Source of the DNA: an uncultured Prevotella sp.
GTDB taxonomy: Bacteria; Bacteroidota; Bacteroidia; Bacteroidales; Bacteroidaceae
DNA: 56,135 nt
Direction: 5' to 3'
NCBI GenBank assembly: GCA_905234845.1
Contig: CAJOIW010000016.1
Location: 2,109-58,243, forward strand
The position numbers were made by a program, and so were the translations under genes. The stretch's first letter is position 1, and each line of letters begins with the position of its first letter. This document shows positions 25,162 through 32,953 of the stretch, one piece after another. The notes beneath the pieces are model-generated. The model did no database searches, was not told the DNA's origin, and was given only the letters and a program-made list of their open reading frames with translations.

Positions 25162-26201
25162 TTTTTAACTTCTGTTGCGATGCGTTTAATGGTGTCACAA
25201 ACCGTTTGTGTCTGTTCCGGTCGTCCCAACGTGATGCGTAGACAAGACTCCAACCCTGGGTCGCCCATAAACTTGATCTTGTAGTCCTGAGCTGCCAGCT
25301 CTTTCTGAAGAGCCTCTTTTATGGCTATGGGGTACTTGATGAGGATGAAATTCGCCACGCTCTTGTACACTTTGAAGCCAGGCAGACCACTCAGTTCCTT
25401 CTTGTATAATTGTCTGCCCCACTCCATTTGCTCTGCCACCTTACGGTAGTGCTCATCGCTATCGAGAGCCGCCAGAGCCACCGTCTCACTGAAGCGGTTG
25501 TAGCCCAGGTATTTGTTGACATAGCTGAGGAACTGGTCATGCCCCTTGCCGATGAAGCCGAAGCCACAACGGAGACCGGGCAGCCCGTAGAACTTGGACA
25601 GTGTGCGTGAGATGATGAGGTTGGAGTATTTGTTCACCAAAGGGGCAATATAGTCAACATCGCTGGTGATGAACGACGCGTATGCCTCATCGACGAGCAC
25701 CATCGTGTCTGTAGGAATATTCTCCATGATGCGGCCTATCTCCTCGCTGCTCAGGCTGTTGCCCGTAGGATTGTTGGGTGAAGCCAGCAACAGCATGCGG
25801 GGATGCGCACGATTGGTGTGCTCAATAATTTTATCCACATCGTAGGCAAAGGTGTCCTCCTGCTCATACAAGGGATACATCTCGAACACGCCATCGCATT
25901 CGCTCGCCACTCTATTATAGTACCACCACGAGAACTCCGGAATGAGAATCTTCCTGTTGTCGCCTTTCGTGAGGAAATAGTGGATGGAGTTTTTCAGAAT
26001 ATCCTCACCACCATACGCCAGCAGCACCTGCTCTTCCGGCACATTGTAAATCTCGCTTACACGGACGCTAATCACACTCTTTTTCCCTTGGTCGTAGATG
26101 CGTGTGTAGAAGCACAACGTCTTCGGGTCGAAGCTGTTGATGGCATCCATCACCTTCTGTGAGGGTTCAAAATTAAACTCGTTTCTGTCAAGAAAATTCA
26201 T
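25158..26201 (-). CDS. HisC/CobD-like PLP enzyme (aminotransferase fold I)
   Basis: A 347-residue fold-type-I PLP enzyme. The PLP lysine is in IISRTLSKFYGLPGLRCGF; SPNNPTGNSLS and LVDEAYASF are the usual cofactor-contacting segments. It resembles histidinol-phosphate aminotransferase, but no other his gene is near, and the gene is coupled to a LicC-like and a LicD gene. CobD-type members of this group decarboxylate threonine- or serine-phosphate, so a role in making a phospho-alkanolamine for LicC/LicD is a reasonable alternative to aminotransfer. Fold call firm; reaction uncertain. Confidence 0.8.
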   Translation of the reverse strand: MNFLDRNEFNFEPSQKVMDAINSFDPKTLCFYTRIYDQGKKSVISVRVSEIYNVPEEQVLLAYGGEDILKNSIHYFLTKGDNRKILIPEFSWWYYNRVASECDGVFEMYPLYEQEDTFAYDVDKIIEHTNRAHPRMLLLASPNNPTGNSLSSEEIGRIMENIPTDTMVLVDEAYASFITSDVDYIAPLVNKYSNLIISRTLSKFYGLPGLRCGFGFIGKGHDQFLSYVNKYLGYNRFSETVALAALDSDEHYRKVAEQMEWGRQLYKKELSGLPGFKVYKSVANFILIKYPIAIKEALQKELAAQDYKIKFMGDPGLESCLRITLGRPEQTQTVCDTIKRIATEVKK

Positions 26202-26285
26202 AAATCTATTAAATTATAACTCTTAGAATCTTATTTTTTTAAGCCCATCCCATCGCCAATGGAGGGGAAAGGGGGCTTATTTTAT

Positions 26286-26512
26286 ATGATTATCCGCAAA
26301 GATACCACCAACGCCCTAAAAGGGCAATTCCCCCATAGCCCAGGGCAACGCCCTGAGGGATATGGCAAGGCTAACTACGCCCTGAAAGGGCTAAAGCGTA
26401 TTGCGACGCATAAGGTTTTCAGGGCGATGCCGGGACACTCTCTTAACCCAGGGCGTTGCCCTGGGCTGTTAGCTTGCTGGCCTTTCAGGCCGTTGGTGGT
26501 GCGGATAATCAT
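26286..26512. repeat. CCCAGGGC-type intergenic repeat with 12-bp inverted ends
   Basis: The element is bounded by ATGATTATCCGC (26286-26297) and its exact inverse GCGGATAATCAT (26501-26512). Inside are several small dyads: GCCCTAAAAGGGC, GCCCAGGGCAACGCCCTG, GCCCTGAAAGGGC, CCCAGGGCGTTGCCCTGGG and GGCCTTTCAGGCC. The right end abuts the stop codon of the GT4 gene (26514). Open frames through it are composed of the repeat and are not genes. Bases 26202-26285 are only the leader of the PLP-enzyme gene. Confidence 0.82.
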
Positions 26513-26513
26513 C

Positions 26514-27611
26514 TTATTTTATTCGCTCATACACTCCCATCAGCTGCCTTGCCAGCCGACGTGGGTCGAATGTCTCTGCCGCATACTGCCTGCCGCCTTC
26601 GATGGCTTTCTGTCGCAGCTCGGTATCAGTCAGCAATCTCACCATCTTCTCGCCGATGTCCTCGGGACTATTGGGGTCTGCCTTCAGTGCGAAGGGGCCT
26701 CCCGCCTCGGGCAGACTGCTCACGTTGCTCGTCACCACCGGACAACCACACAGCTGCGCCTCTACCACCGGTAGGCCGAAACCCTCGTAGAACGATGGGT
26801 ACACCAGCATCTCCGCATTGGTATAGAGCCGTCGCAGCTCCATATTGTCTTCCACGTCGGGCCATACGAACCACTTTTCCATGCCCTTCTCAGCGATGTA
26901 CTCCTGCACTTTCTGCTTATAGCTTCCGCCACCGCCTACCACCATGAGGGGCAGCAACAGGTCTTTCGGCATCAGCTCCATCGCCTTCACGATGCCCAGC
27001 AGGTTCTTCCGCGAGTTGACAGAACCCACATAAAGCATATAGGGCTGCGTGTCAGACTTCTCGATGGGGGTGTAGTAGATGGGGGTTACGGGTTGATACA
27101 CCACCTCCACCTTATCTTCAGGCACATGATAGAACTCCTGCACATCCCGCTTCGTACACTCACTGATGGCGATGATGCGGTCGGCATGACGGTAGGCATA
27201 CCGCCACTTCAGATCGTAAATCTTGCGGTCGTGCCAGTGATACATATCGGGAAATGTCCTGAACGCCACGTCGTGGATGGTCACCACCGATGCGATGCCC
27301 GAACGGCGCAACCCCACAGGCAACTCATTGCTCAAACCGTGGAACACCTCTATGCCGTCGTTCCTCATCTCGCCAACCAGCCCATACGTTCGCCATGCAC
27401 TTCCCCTTATCACTCCTTTCGGCATCACCGTGCGGCAGTTCGGTTTCTCCAGATAAGGCTGTGTTGTGCTATTCAGCCCCACCTTCGGCGTGTACAGCCA
27501 ATACTCATGCTCGGGAAACTCATTTGTCAGGATGTCAATCGTCGTCCTGCTGTGGTTTCCCAAACCTGTGAAATTATTGTAAAGACGCTTGGCGTCGAAG
27601 CCGATTTTCAT
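26514..27611 (-). CDS. Glycosyltransferase family 4 (GT-B)
   Basis: A 365-residue retaining glycosyltransferase, probably acting on a surface polysaccharide on the cytoplasmic side. The N-terminus MKIGFDAKRLYNNFTGLGNH, a linker VVTIHDVAF, and the donor-binding E-x7-E segment PSFYEGFGLPVVEAQLCGCP are typical of GT4. A TACTTTG about 10 bases upstream on the minus strand is a possible -7 element. It may belong functionally with the LicD operon downstream, but the repeat element lies between them. Sugar specificity unknown. Confidence 0.88.
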   Translation of the reverse strand: MKIGFDAKRLYNNFTGLGNHSRTTIDILTNEFPEHEYWLYTPKVGLNSTTQPYLEKPNCRTVMPKGVIRGSAWRTYGLVGEMRNDGIEVFHGLSNELPVGLRRSGIASVVTIHDVAFRTFPDMYHWHDRKIYDLKWRYAYRHADRIIAISECTKRDVQEFYHVPEDKVEVVYQPVTPIYYTPIEKSDTQPYMLYVGSVNSRKNLLGIVKAMELMPKDLLLPLMVVGGGGSYKQKVQEYIAEKGMEKWFVWPDVEDNMELRRLYTNAEMLVYPSFYEGFGLPVVEAQLCGCPVVTSNVSSLPEAGGPFALKADPNSPEDIGEKMVRLLTDTELRQKAIEGGRQYAAETFDPRRLARQLMGVYERIK

Positions 27612-27937
27612 GTTCTTATGTCTCTTTGCAAAGTAGAGCCAAGAGTTCTATAAATGTCTTTAAATCTTTATTTAAGATTAAAATCAGCTACAAAATTAAA
27701 GATTTTTATTGAAACATACGCCCGCGGGGGTAATAAGAGACAATAATTAAACATTACTTAACAGATGAGCGCTACCTTTTAACACTGAGATTTGAAAATT
27801 CTCAACTTGGAAGCCTGTTGACGCAAATTTTTCAGTCTCGTGTGTGCAATTTTTCACCCCCACCTCCTGCCCTGCAAACAGAGGGAGAATATAGGGACAC
27901 GACGTGCCGCGCTGGCCAAGTGTGCAACTTTTATTTT

Positions 27938-28042
27938 GCGAAAGATATATGTCTCGCTTCCGAAAGCTAAGCTTTCACCTCCCGAAAGACCATCTTTCGG
28001 AGTGCAAAACACGGCCTTTCGCAACCCGAAACATATATGTTT
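27938..28042. repeat. Array of five short palindromes on a 22-bp lattice (array 3)
   Basis: Dyads are centred at about 27947.5 (GCGAAAGATATATGTCTCGC), 27969 (GAAAGCTAAGCTTTC), 27991 (CCGAAAGACCATCTTTCGG), 28013 (weak, GC-AAAACACGGCC-TTTCGC) and 28035.5 (AAACATATATGTTT). Core order is ATATAT, CTAAG, ACCAT, ACACGGC, ATATAT, close to that of array 4, and the 15-base TTTCGGAGTGCAAAA is shared by both. It lies in a 558-base gap (27612-28169) between two leftward genes; I see no gene in the rest of that gap. Confidence 0.85.
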
Positions 28043-28169
28043 GACAAGAGGAGACAACGAATTTAACGAACGAAACGAATGAGACGGGTGTAAAAACAGC
28101 ATTTCCGCGCTCTAAAACGTAGGTAAAAGTCAACAGAAACCGTTAACATTTCCATCTTGGATTTAAGAT

Positions 28170-29642
28170 TTATTTGCATTTAGAAATCCACAGGCCGCAG
28201 AAGGTGAGCAGGCCATTGAGCATCAGCAGCTCGTAGCCGAAATGGTAGCCTGTTGCTGATGCGATTGTTTTGTCCAGAAGGAAACAGACGACGGGAGCGG
28301 CAATGCAGATGTAGGGCACGAGGCGGTCGCTGGTGCGGCGTTTGGTGAAAAGACCGAAGGCAAAAAGGCCGAGCAGCGGACCGTAGGTGTAGCCGCACAT
28401 CACATAGATGGCATCGATGACACTGGTGGAGTTGACCAGCCGGAACAGGACGATGAACACCGTGAAGACAACGGCCATCCCCACATGGGCACGTCGGCGC
28501 AGCCGCTCGTCGCCAGGCCGCTCACGGATATCCACGCAATAACTCGTGGTGAGCGAGGTCAGGGCCGAGTCGGCTGAGGAGAACGATGCCGCCACGATGC
28601 CCACGACGAACAGCACCAGAGCCGCCTGCCCCAGTCGTCCTGTGGCAGCGAACATCGGCAGCAGCTCATCGCCCGAGGCAGGAAGCGAAAGCCCCTGACG
28701 CGCGGCCAGCTGAGCCAGCAGGATGCCCAGACACATGAAGAGCAGGTTGGCTGGCGCAAAGGCAAAGCCATAGGTGCACATGTCTTTCTGCGCGTCGCGC
28801 AACGTACGGCATGTCATGTTCTTCTGCATCATGTCCTGATCGAGTCCCGTCATCACTATCGTGATGAACATACCGCTGAAAAACTGTTTCCAGAAATTCT
28901 GCTTCGTTACCCAGTCGTCGAACACGAACATGCGGCTACGCGCATCACTCTTGATGGCCACCACCGCATCGGAGAGCGAATAGTCGAGCGCTCCCATCAC
29001 CTTATATATAATAAGGATAAGCGCCGAGAACATACAAATGGTCTGGAACGTATCGGTCCACACGAGCGTCTTGATGCCTCCACGCCGTGTATAGAGCCAT
29101 ATCAGACTTACTAAGATTGGCACAGTAATCCAAAACGGCACGCCGAAGCCCAAACATCCATCACCACTTATCACCCCTCCATTCTGGGAGGGGTCGGGGG
29201 TAGGCCCGAGCACAAAGCGTTGCAGAATGATGCACACCACGAAGAAGCGCACCGCCGCACCCGTCATCTTCGACAAGAGGAAGAACGATGCGCCAGTCTT
29301 ATAACTGCGACGACCCAACCGACGGAGCAGATAGGTGTAGATGGTCGTGAGGTTCAGCCTGTAATAGACGGGCAACAAGACGAACGCCACCACGAAATAA
29401 CCCACAATAAAGCCCAGACAGGTTTGCAGGTAGGTCATGTCGGTTGAGAGCACCATGCCAGGCACGCTCACGAACGTCACACCTGAGATGCTCGCCCCCA
29501 CCATGCCGAACGCTACCATATACCAAGGAGCCCGGCGGTTGGCACGATAGAACGTCTCGTTAGTCGCTTTGCGCCCAGCCGTCAGCCTGCTCACCAACAG
29601 CAACACGCCAAAATATGCCAGTACAACTATGAGTATCGTCAT
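28170..29642 (-). CDS. Sodium:solute symporter (SSS family)
   Basis: A 490-residue inner-membrane protein with about thirteen hydrophobic segments. The N-terminal loop NRRAPWYMVAFGMVGASISG and SVPGMV are SSS signatures. The family includes proline, pantothenate, sugar and sialic acid symporters; the substrate is not clear. Residues about 145-165, GPTPDPSQNGGVISGDG, form a polar insert between hydrophobic segments and are encoded by a CCCCTCC...GGAGGGG hairpin repeat (29152-29216), likely an in-frame repeat insertion. A minus-strand TAATTTTG just upstream (29665-29672) may be its -7 element. Confidence 0.87.
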   Translation of the reverse strand: MTILIVVLAYFGVLLLVSRLTAGRKATNETFYRANRRAPWYMVAFGMVGASISGVTFVSVPGMVLSTDMTYLQTCLGFIVGYFVVAFVLLPVYYRLNLTTIYTYLLRRLGRRSYKTGASFFLLSKMTGAAVRFFVVCIILQRFVLGPTPDPSQNGGVISGDGCLGFGVPFWITVPILVSLIWLYTRRGGIKTLVWTDTFQTICMFSALILIIYKVMGALDYSLSDAVVAIKSDARSRMFVFDDWVTKQNFWKQFFSGMFITIVMTGLDQDMMQKNMTCRTLRDAQKDMCTYGFAFAPANLLFMCLGILLAQLAARQGLSLPASGDELLPMFAATGRLGQAALVLFVVGIVAASFSSADSALTSLTTSYCVDIRERPGDERLRRRAHVGMAVVFTVFIVLFRLVNSTSVIDAIYVMCGYTYGPLLGLFAFGLFTKRRTSDRLVPYICIAAPVVCFLLDKTIASATGYHFGYELLMLNGLLTFCGLWISKCK

Positions 29643-29763
29643 ACTTGTTATTTGTTTCAGTGCGCAAAATTACAAAAAAACTCCGAATTAACATGCCTTG
29701 AGCCTCTTTCTGAAAAGAAAAATGATATTTTTTCATTTTCATCACAAATTTTCTTTTAATTTA

Positions 29764-29795
29764 TTTGGTGGTTTGTCAAAAATGTTATAATTTTG
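29764..29795 (+). promoter_or_regulatory. Promoter of the Trp leader / TrpB2 transcript
   Basis: TTTG (29764-29767) and TAATTTTG (29788-29795) are 20 bases apart. Transcription would begin about 30 bases before the leader peptide start at 29831. Confidence 0.7.
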
Positions 29796-29830
29796 CAGCC
29801 AGAACGCATAAAAAAGCGTAAATTAAAAGT

Positions 29831-29890
29831 ATGAAGATGATTATTTCTACAAATTGGTGGTGGCGTTGCTCAAGATTCCAGAAGTCGTGA
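29831..29890 (+). CDS. Tryptophan attenuator leader peptide
   Basis: A 19-codon frame, MKMIISTNWWWRCSRFQKS, with three consecutive Trp codons (29855-29863) and a TGA stop. It lies between a good promoter and a terminator, about 175 bases before the TrpB2 gene, the classical layout of ribosome-mediated attenuation. Stalling at the Trp codons when charged tRNA-Trp is low would be expected to prevent the downstream terminator. It is too short to be called by length alone; the call rests on the codon run and the context. Confidence 0.85.
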   Translation: MKMIISTNWWWRCSRFQKS

Positions 29891-29980
29891 GTCGTCTTGG
29901 CCATGTGTAGAAATTAAGTCATAAAAGCACAAAAGGGTCTGCCGTTCTTACGACAGATCCTTTTAAGTTTTTAGACAGAG
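29843..29980 (+). promoter_or_regulatory. Trp attenuator RNA with terminator
   Basis: ATTTCTACA (29843-29851) pairs exactly with TGTAGAAAT (29906-29914), and CAAGA (29871-29875) with TCTTG (29895-29899). The latter pairing overlaps the region a stalled ribosome would cover. The terminator stem AAAAGGGTCTG/CAGATCCTTTT (29931-29964) is followed by AAGTTTTT. I could not identify the antiterminator strand exactly. Confidence 0.75.
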
Positions 29981-30065
29981 GAAAGGTTATGATAAAAGAA
30001 CATTTACCGACATAGACACAAAAAGATATTTAACTTTCAATATTATAATTAAAACGCTAACGATT

Positions 30066-31418
30066 ATGAAACAGAAGAAATTTATCCTTCAAGAGAGTGA
30101 GATGCCTACGAGGTGGTACAACATTCAGGCCGACATGCCCAACAAGCCCATGCCGCCCATTCATCCGGCCACACGTGAGCCGTTAGGCGTAGAAGACCTG
30201 GCCCACATTTTTCCGGCAGAGTGCTGCAAGCAAGAGTTAGACACTGAACACCGCTGGATTGACATCCCCGAGGAAGTGTTGGAGAAGTACAAATACTACC
30301 GTTCTACCCCACTCGTCAGAGCCTACGCCTTAGAGGAGGCACTCGGTACTCCGGCACACATCTACTTTAAGAATGAGAGTGTGAACCCGCTGGGCTCCCA
30401 TAAGATTAACTCTGCCCTACCCCAGTGCTACTATGCCAAGCAGGAAGGCACTACGAACGTGACTACAGAGACAGGAGCCGGCCAGTGGGGTGCCGCACTA
30501 AGCTATGCCGCTAAGGTGTTCGGACTGGAGTGTGCCGTCTATCAGGTGAAAATCTCGATGCAGCAGAAACCCTACCGTTCAAGCATCATGCGCACGTTCG
30601 GCGCAACGGTTGAGGGCTCGCCATCAATGTCGACCCGTGCAGGCAAGGACATCATCACGCGCGACCCGCACCATATGGGCTCTCTCGGCACAGCCATCAG
30701 CGAGGCCGTAGAGTTAGCCACCACCACACCCAACTGTAAATACACGCTCGGCTCGGTGCTCAACCACGTGGCCCTGCACCAGAGCATCATTGGCTTGGAG
30801 GCCGAGAAGCAGATGGAGCAGGCTGGCGAATATCCCGATATGGTGATTGCCTGCTTCGGTGGAGGAAGCAACTTCGGTGGCATCGCCTTCCCCTTCATGC
30901 GCCACAACATCTCAGGCGAACGTCACACGGAATTCATTGCCGCAGAGCCGGAGAGCTGCCCGAAACTGACACGCGGACGCTTCGAGTATGACTTTGGCGA
31001 CGAGGCTGGCTACACGCCTCTGCTGCCGATGTACACGCTTGGCCATAATTTCCGTCCGGCCAACATCCATGCCGGCGGACTGCGCTATCACGGTGCGGGC
31101 ATGATTGTCTCGCAGCTCATCAAGGACGGCATGATGCATGGTGTGGACATCCCACAGCTTGAGACCTTCGAAGCTGGTATGCTATTCGCACGCACGGAGG
31201 GAATCATCCCTGCCCCCGAGTCGAGCCATGCCATCGCCGCCACCATACGCGAGGCGAAGAAATGCAAGGAGACAGGCGAAGAGAAGGTCATCCTCTTCAA
31301 CCTCTCAGGCCACGGCCTCATCGACATGACAGCCTACGAACAATACCTGAACGGCGACCTGATGAACTACCAGCTCAGTGATGCCGACATCGAGAAGAAT
31401 CTGGGTAGTTCGAAATAA
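30066..31418 (+). CDS. trpB: Tryptophan synthase beta chain, TrpB2 type
   Basis: A 450-residue PLP enzyme that joins indole and serine. It has the TrpB2 layout: a long N-terminus (RWYNIQADMPNKPMPPIHP), the PLP lysine in NPLGSHKINSALPQ, TTETGAGQWG, and CFGGGSNFGGIAF for phosphate binding. TrpB2 enzymes are about 50 residues longer than TrpB1 and often work without TrpA; no trpA or other trp gene lies nearby. The upstream leader peptide with three Trp codons indicates control by tryptophan supply. Annotations sometimes call this group TrpB-like; the leader supports true tryptophan metabolism. Confidence 0.92.
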   Translation: MKQKKFILQESEMPTRWYNIQADMPNKPMPPIHPATREPLGVEDLAHIFPAECCKQELDTEHRWIDIPEEVLEKYKYYRSTPLVRAYALEEALGTPAHIYFKNESVNPLGSHKINSALPQCYYAKQEGTTNVTTETGAGQWGAALSYAAKVFGLECAVYQVKISMQQKPYRSSIMRTFGATVEGSPSMSTRAGKDIITRDPHHMGSLGTAISEAVELATTTPNCKYTLGSVLNHVALHQSIIGLEAEKQMEQAGEYPDMVIACFGGGSNFGGIAFPFMRHNISGERHTEFIAAEPESCPKLTRGRFEYDFGDEAGYTPLLPMYTLGHNFRPANIHAGGLRYHGAGMIVSQLIKDGMMHGVDIPQLETFEAGMLFARTEGIIPAPESSHAIAATIREAKKCKETGEEKVILFNLSGHGLIDMTAYEQYLNGDLMNYQLSDADIEKNLGSSK

Positions 31419-31444
31419 TAAGTCCCACACATAGGTTGGAATAC

Positions 31445-31469
31445 AAAAAAAGGAGCTCTTCAGAACTCC
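31445..31469 (-). terminator. Terminator of the DNA/RNA endonuclease gene
   Basis: Read leftward, GGAGTTCTGAAGAGCTCC forms an imperfect stem followed by seven T (31445-31451). It lies beyond the large inverted repeat, downstream of the endonuclease stop. Confidence 0.6.
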
Positions 31470-31481
31470 CGAATTTGATTA

Positions 31482-31572
31482 GAACAACGAATTAAAACGA
31501 ATTTTACGGATACACATACATACTGGTTTTCAGTAGTAGTAGTTTCGTAAAATTCGTTTTAATTCGTTGTTC
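31482..31572. repeat. 27-bp perfect inverted repeat between convergent genes
   Basis: The left arm (31482-31508, beginning GAACAACGAATTAAAACG) is the exact inverse of the right arm (31546-31572), with a 37-base spacer. It sits between the trpB stop and the endonuclease stop. It could fold as a long hairpin in either transcript or be a remnant of a repeat element. Confidence 0.85.
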
Positions 31573-31601
31573 CATTTTGAAGCAACCCCAAAGGATTGAC
31601 T

Positions 31602-32516
31602 TCATTGCAGTTTCCAGGCACGAAGAACATTCTCGCGAGGCAGCGATTCTACAGCGTTTTCGATGTTGTCGGGCAGATTACAGAAGAAATCGATGCCCGT
31701 AAGTCGCTCAAGTTCGTCGATATTGACCACGTATTTATCAAGGTTGGTGCTACCATTCACGGTATGCTCTACCCAGAAGCCGAGTGCCTTGTAGCCACCG
31801 TTCACCGCGTCACGGTTCTTGCAGAGTATGGCCATAAAGAAATACTTGGGCACGGGAATCCTGTTCCTCCCGCTACCGAGATAGCGGATGATATTGCCTT
31901 CACTATCGATGGTTCCGCCCTTGCACACATAGAGCACGTCGCGGAAGTTGCGCGTGTTCCAAATGCGCAGCTGATTTTCCATGTTCACCCACACACCCGC
32001 ATTGAAACCATTGACCTGTGGCTGCATGTTAGTCATGTAGAATGTCTGAATGTTGGCCTCCTGCGAGCAAAGCCGGTCAGCGGAGGGACAGATGTGCCCA
32101 TGATCATATCCCGAGTTCCAATAGGGGTCGTCAGTAAACTGCTGACCGGCCGGGAGAAGCGGATCGTTGGGATACTGACCGAACGGCACAGTGCGATCGC
32201 CATACCAGCGCGAGGTATTGGTAACACTGTTCTCGGTGGTCATCTGATAACACGACCAACGCTGCGCATGCTTGTCAGTGTCCCACTCCACGGAGTAGTT
32301 CACACCGTAGGTAGCCGTGCGGTGAATGAGCACAAGGTTGTTGCCCGTCGCTTTCAGGTGTGGGAACTCCAGATTTCCATAAATCGCCTCGATACGGGTA
32401 TCATTGCAATTGCTGTTAGTCGATGTCGGCACCGAAGGATTGTCATCGTCATCGCTGCCGCCACAAGCAGTGAGGGTCAGCACCACAAGCAAATAAAAGA
32501 ATAATTTTTTTCTCAT
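31602..32516 (-). CDS. Secreted DNA/RNA non-specific endonuclease (lipoprotein)
   Basis: A 304-residue NUC-family (beta-beta-alpha metal) nuclease that cuts DNA and RNA without sequence preference. The signal MRKKLFFYLLVVLTLTACGG has a lipobox (LTAC), so it is exported and probably surface-anchored. The active-site motif is YDHGHICPSADR (DRGH variant with the catalytic His), and NMQPQVNGFN and WVNMEN supply the metal-binding Asn. It lies one gene away from the TonB receptor/OB-fold operon and faces the same way. Confidence 0.9.
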   Translation of the reverse strand: MRKKLFFYLLVVLTLTACGGSDDDDNPSVPTSTNSNCNDTRIEAIYGNLEFPHLKATGNNLVLIHRTATYGVNYSVEWDTDKHAQRWSCYQMTTENSVTNTSRWYGDRTVPFGQYPNDPLLPAGQQFTDDPYWNSGYDHGHICPSADRLCSQEANIQTFYMTNMQPQVNGFNAGVWVNMENQLRIWNTRNFRDVLYVCKGGTIDSEGNIIRYLGSGRNRIPVPKYFFMAILCKNRDAVNGGYKALGFWVEHTVNGSTNLDKYVVNIDELERLTGIDFFCNLPDNIENAVESLPRENVLRAWKLQ

Positions 32517-32540
32517 GGGTCACACTTAATGAATTAAAAA

Positions 32541-32578
32541 ATGCGTTCGGTCGTATATGCAACTACATCCGAACACAT
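32541..32578 (-). terminator. Terminator of rpmE
   Basis: Read leftward, a 10-bp stem ATGTGTTCGG/CCGAACGCAT encloses an 18-base loop and is followed by TTTTTAA. It lies between the rpmE stop and the endonuclease start. Confidence 0.6.
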
Positions 32579-32602
32579 TTTCTATTTTATCTATAACCTC
32601 GC

Positions 32603-32854
32603 TTACTTCTTGATTTTTCCGTAGCGGCTCATGAAACGGTCAACACGACCGGCAGTATCAACGAGCGTGCTCTTACCCGTATAGAACGGATGCGAGGTGT
32701 TGGAGATTTCTACTTTTACCATGGGGTAAGTTTCACCTTCAAATTCCACTGTATCGTTCGTCTTTGCTGTGGACTTTGTAAGGAACATATCGCCGTTGGA
32801 CATATCACGGAATACGACGGGGCGATAGTTTTCGGGATGAATACCTTTTTTCAT
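32603..32854 (-). CDS. rpmE: 50S ribosomal protein L31 type B
   Basis: An 83-residue L31, [20 protein letters not shown], with [31 protein letters not shown] and the end [10 protein letters not shown]. It has none of the zinc-binding cysteines of type A L31, so it is the zinc-independent type B (the form made under zinc limitation in bacteria that carry both). The start is set by similarity; the open frame extends upstream through its promoter. It has its own promoter (32906-32937) and terminator. Confidence 0.95.
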   Translation of the reverse strand: MKKGIHPENYRPVVFRDMSNGDMFLTKSTAKTNDTVEFEGETYPMVKVEISNTSHPFYTGKSTLVDTAGRVDRFMSRYGKIKK

Positions 32855-32905
32855 TTTCTTAGTTATGTTATTTAATTTTTCCTTTATACCAATAATTATG
32901 GGGTG

Positions 32906-32937
32906 CAAAATTACAAAGAATTTCGCACCCCACCAAA
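32906..32937 (-). promoter_or_regulatory. Promoter of rpmE
   Basis: On the minus strand TTTG (32934-32937) and TAATTTTG (32906-32913) are 20 bases apart, about 50 bases before the rpmE start. Confidence 0.72.
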
Positions 32938-32953
32938 TTTTTCTCAAAGTTTT

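Noticed and set aside
26259..26774. Open frame of 171 codons through the CCCAGGGC repeat
   Set aside because: It is made of repeat units and then runs antisense to the GT4 gene; the Lys-Gly-Pro-Gly pattern reflects the DNA repeats.
27938..28042. Phased palindromes as a CRISPR array
   Set aside because: Units are 13-20 bp, differ from one another and are separated by only 4-9 bases; there are no spacers of even length and no cas genes.
27840..28102. Frames on both strands across array 3
   Set aside because: They follow from the symmetric repeat; composition is not protein-like.
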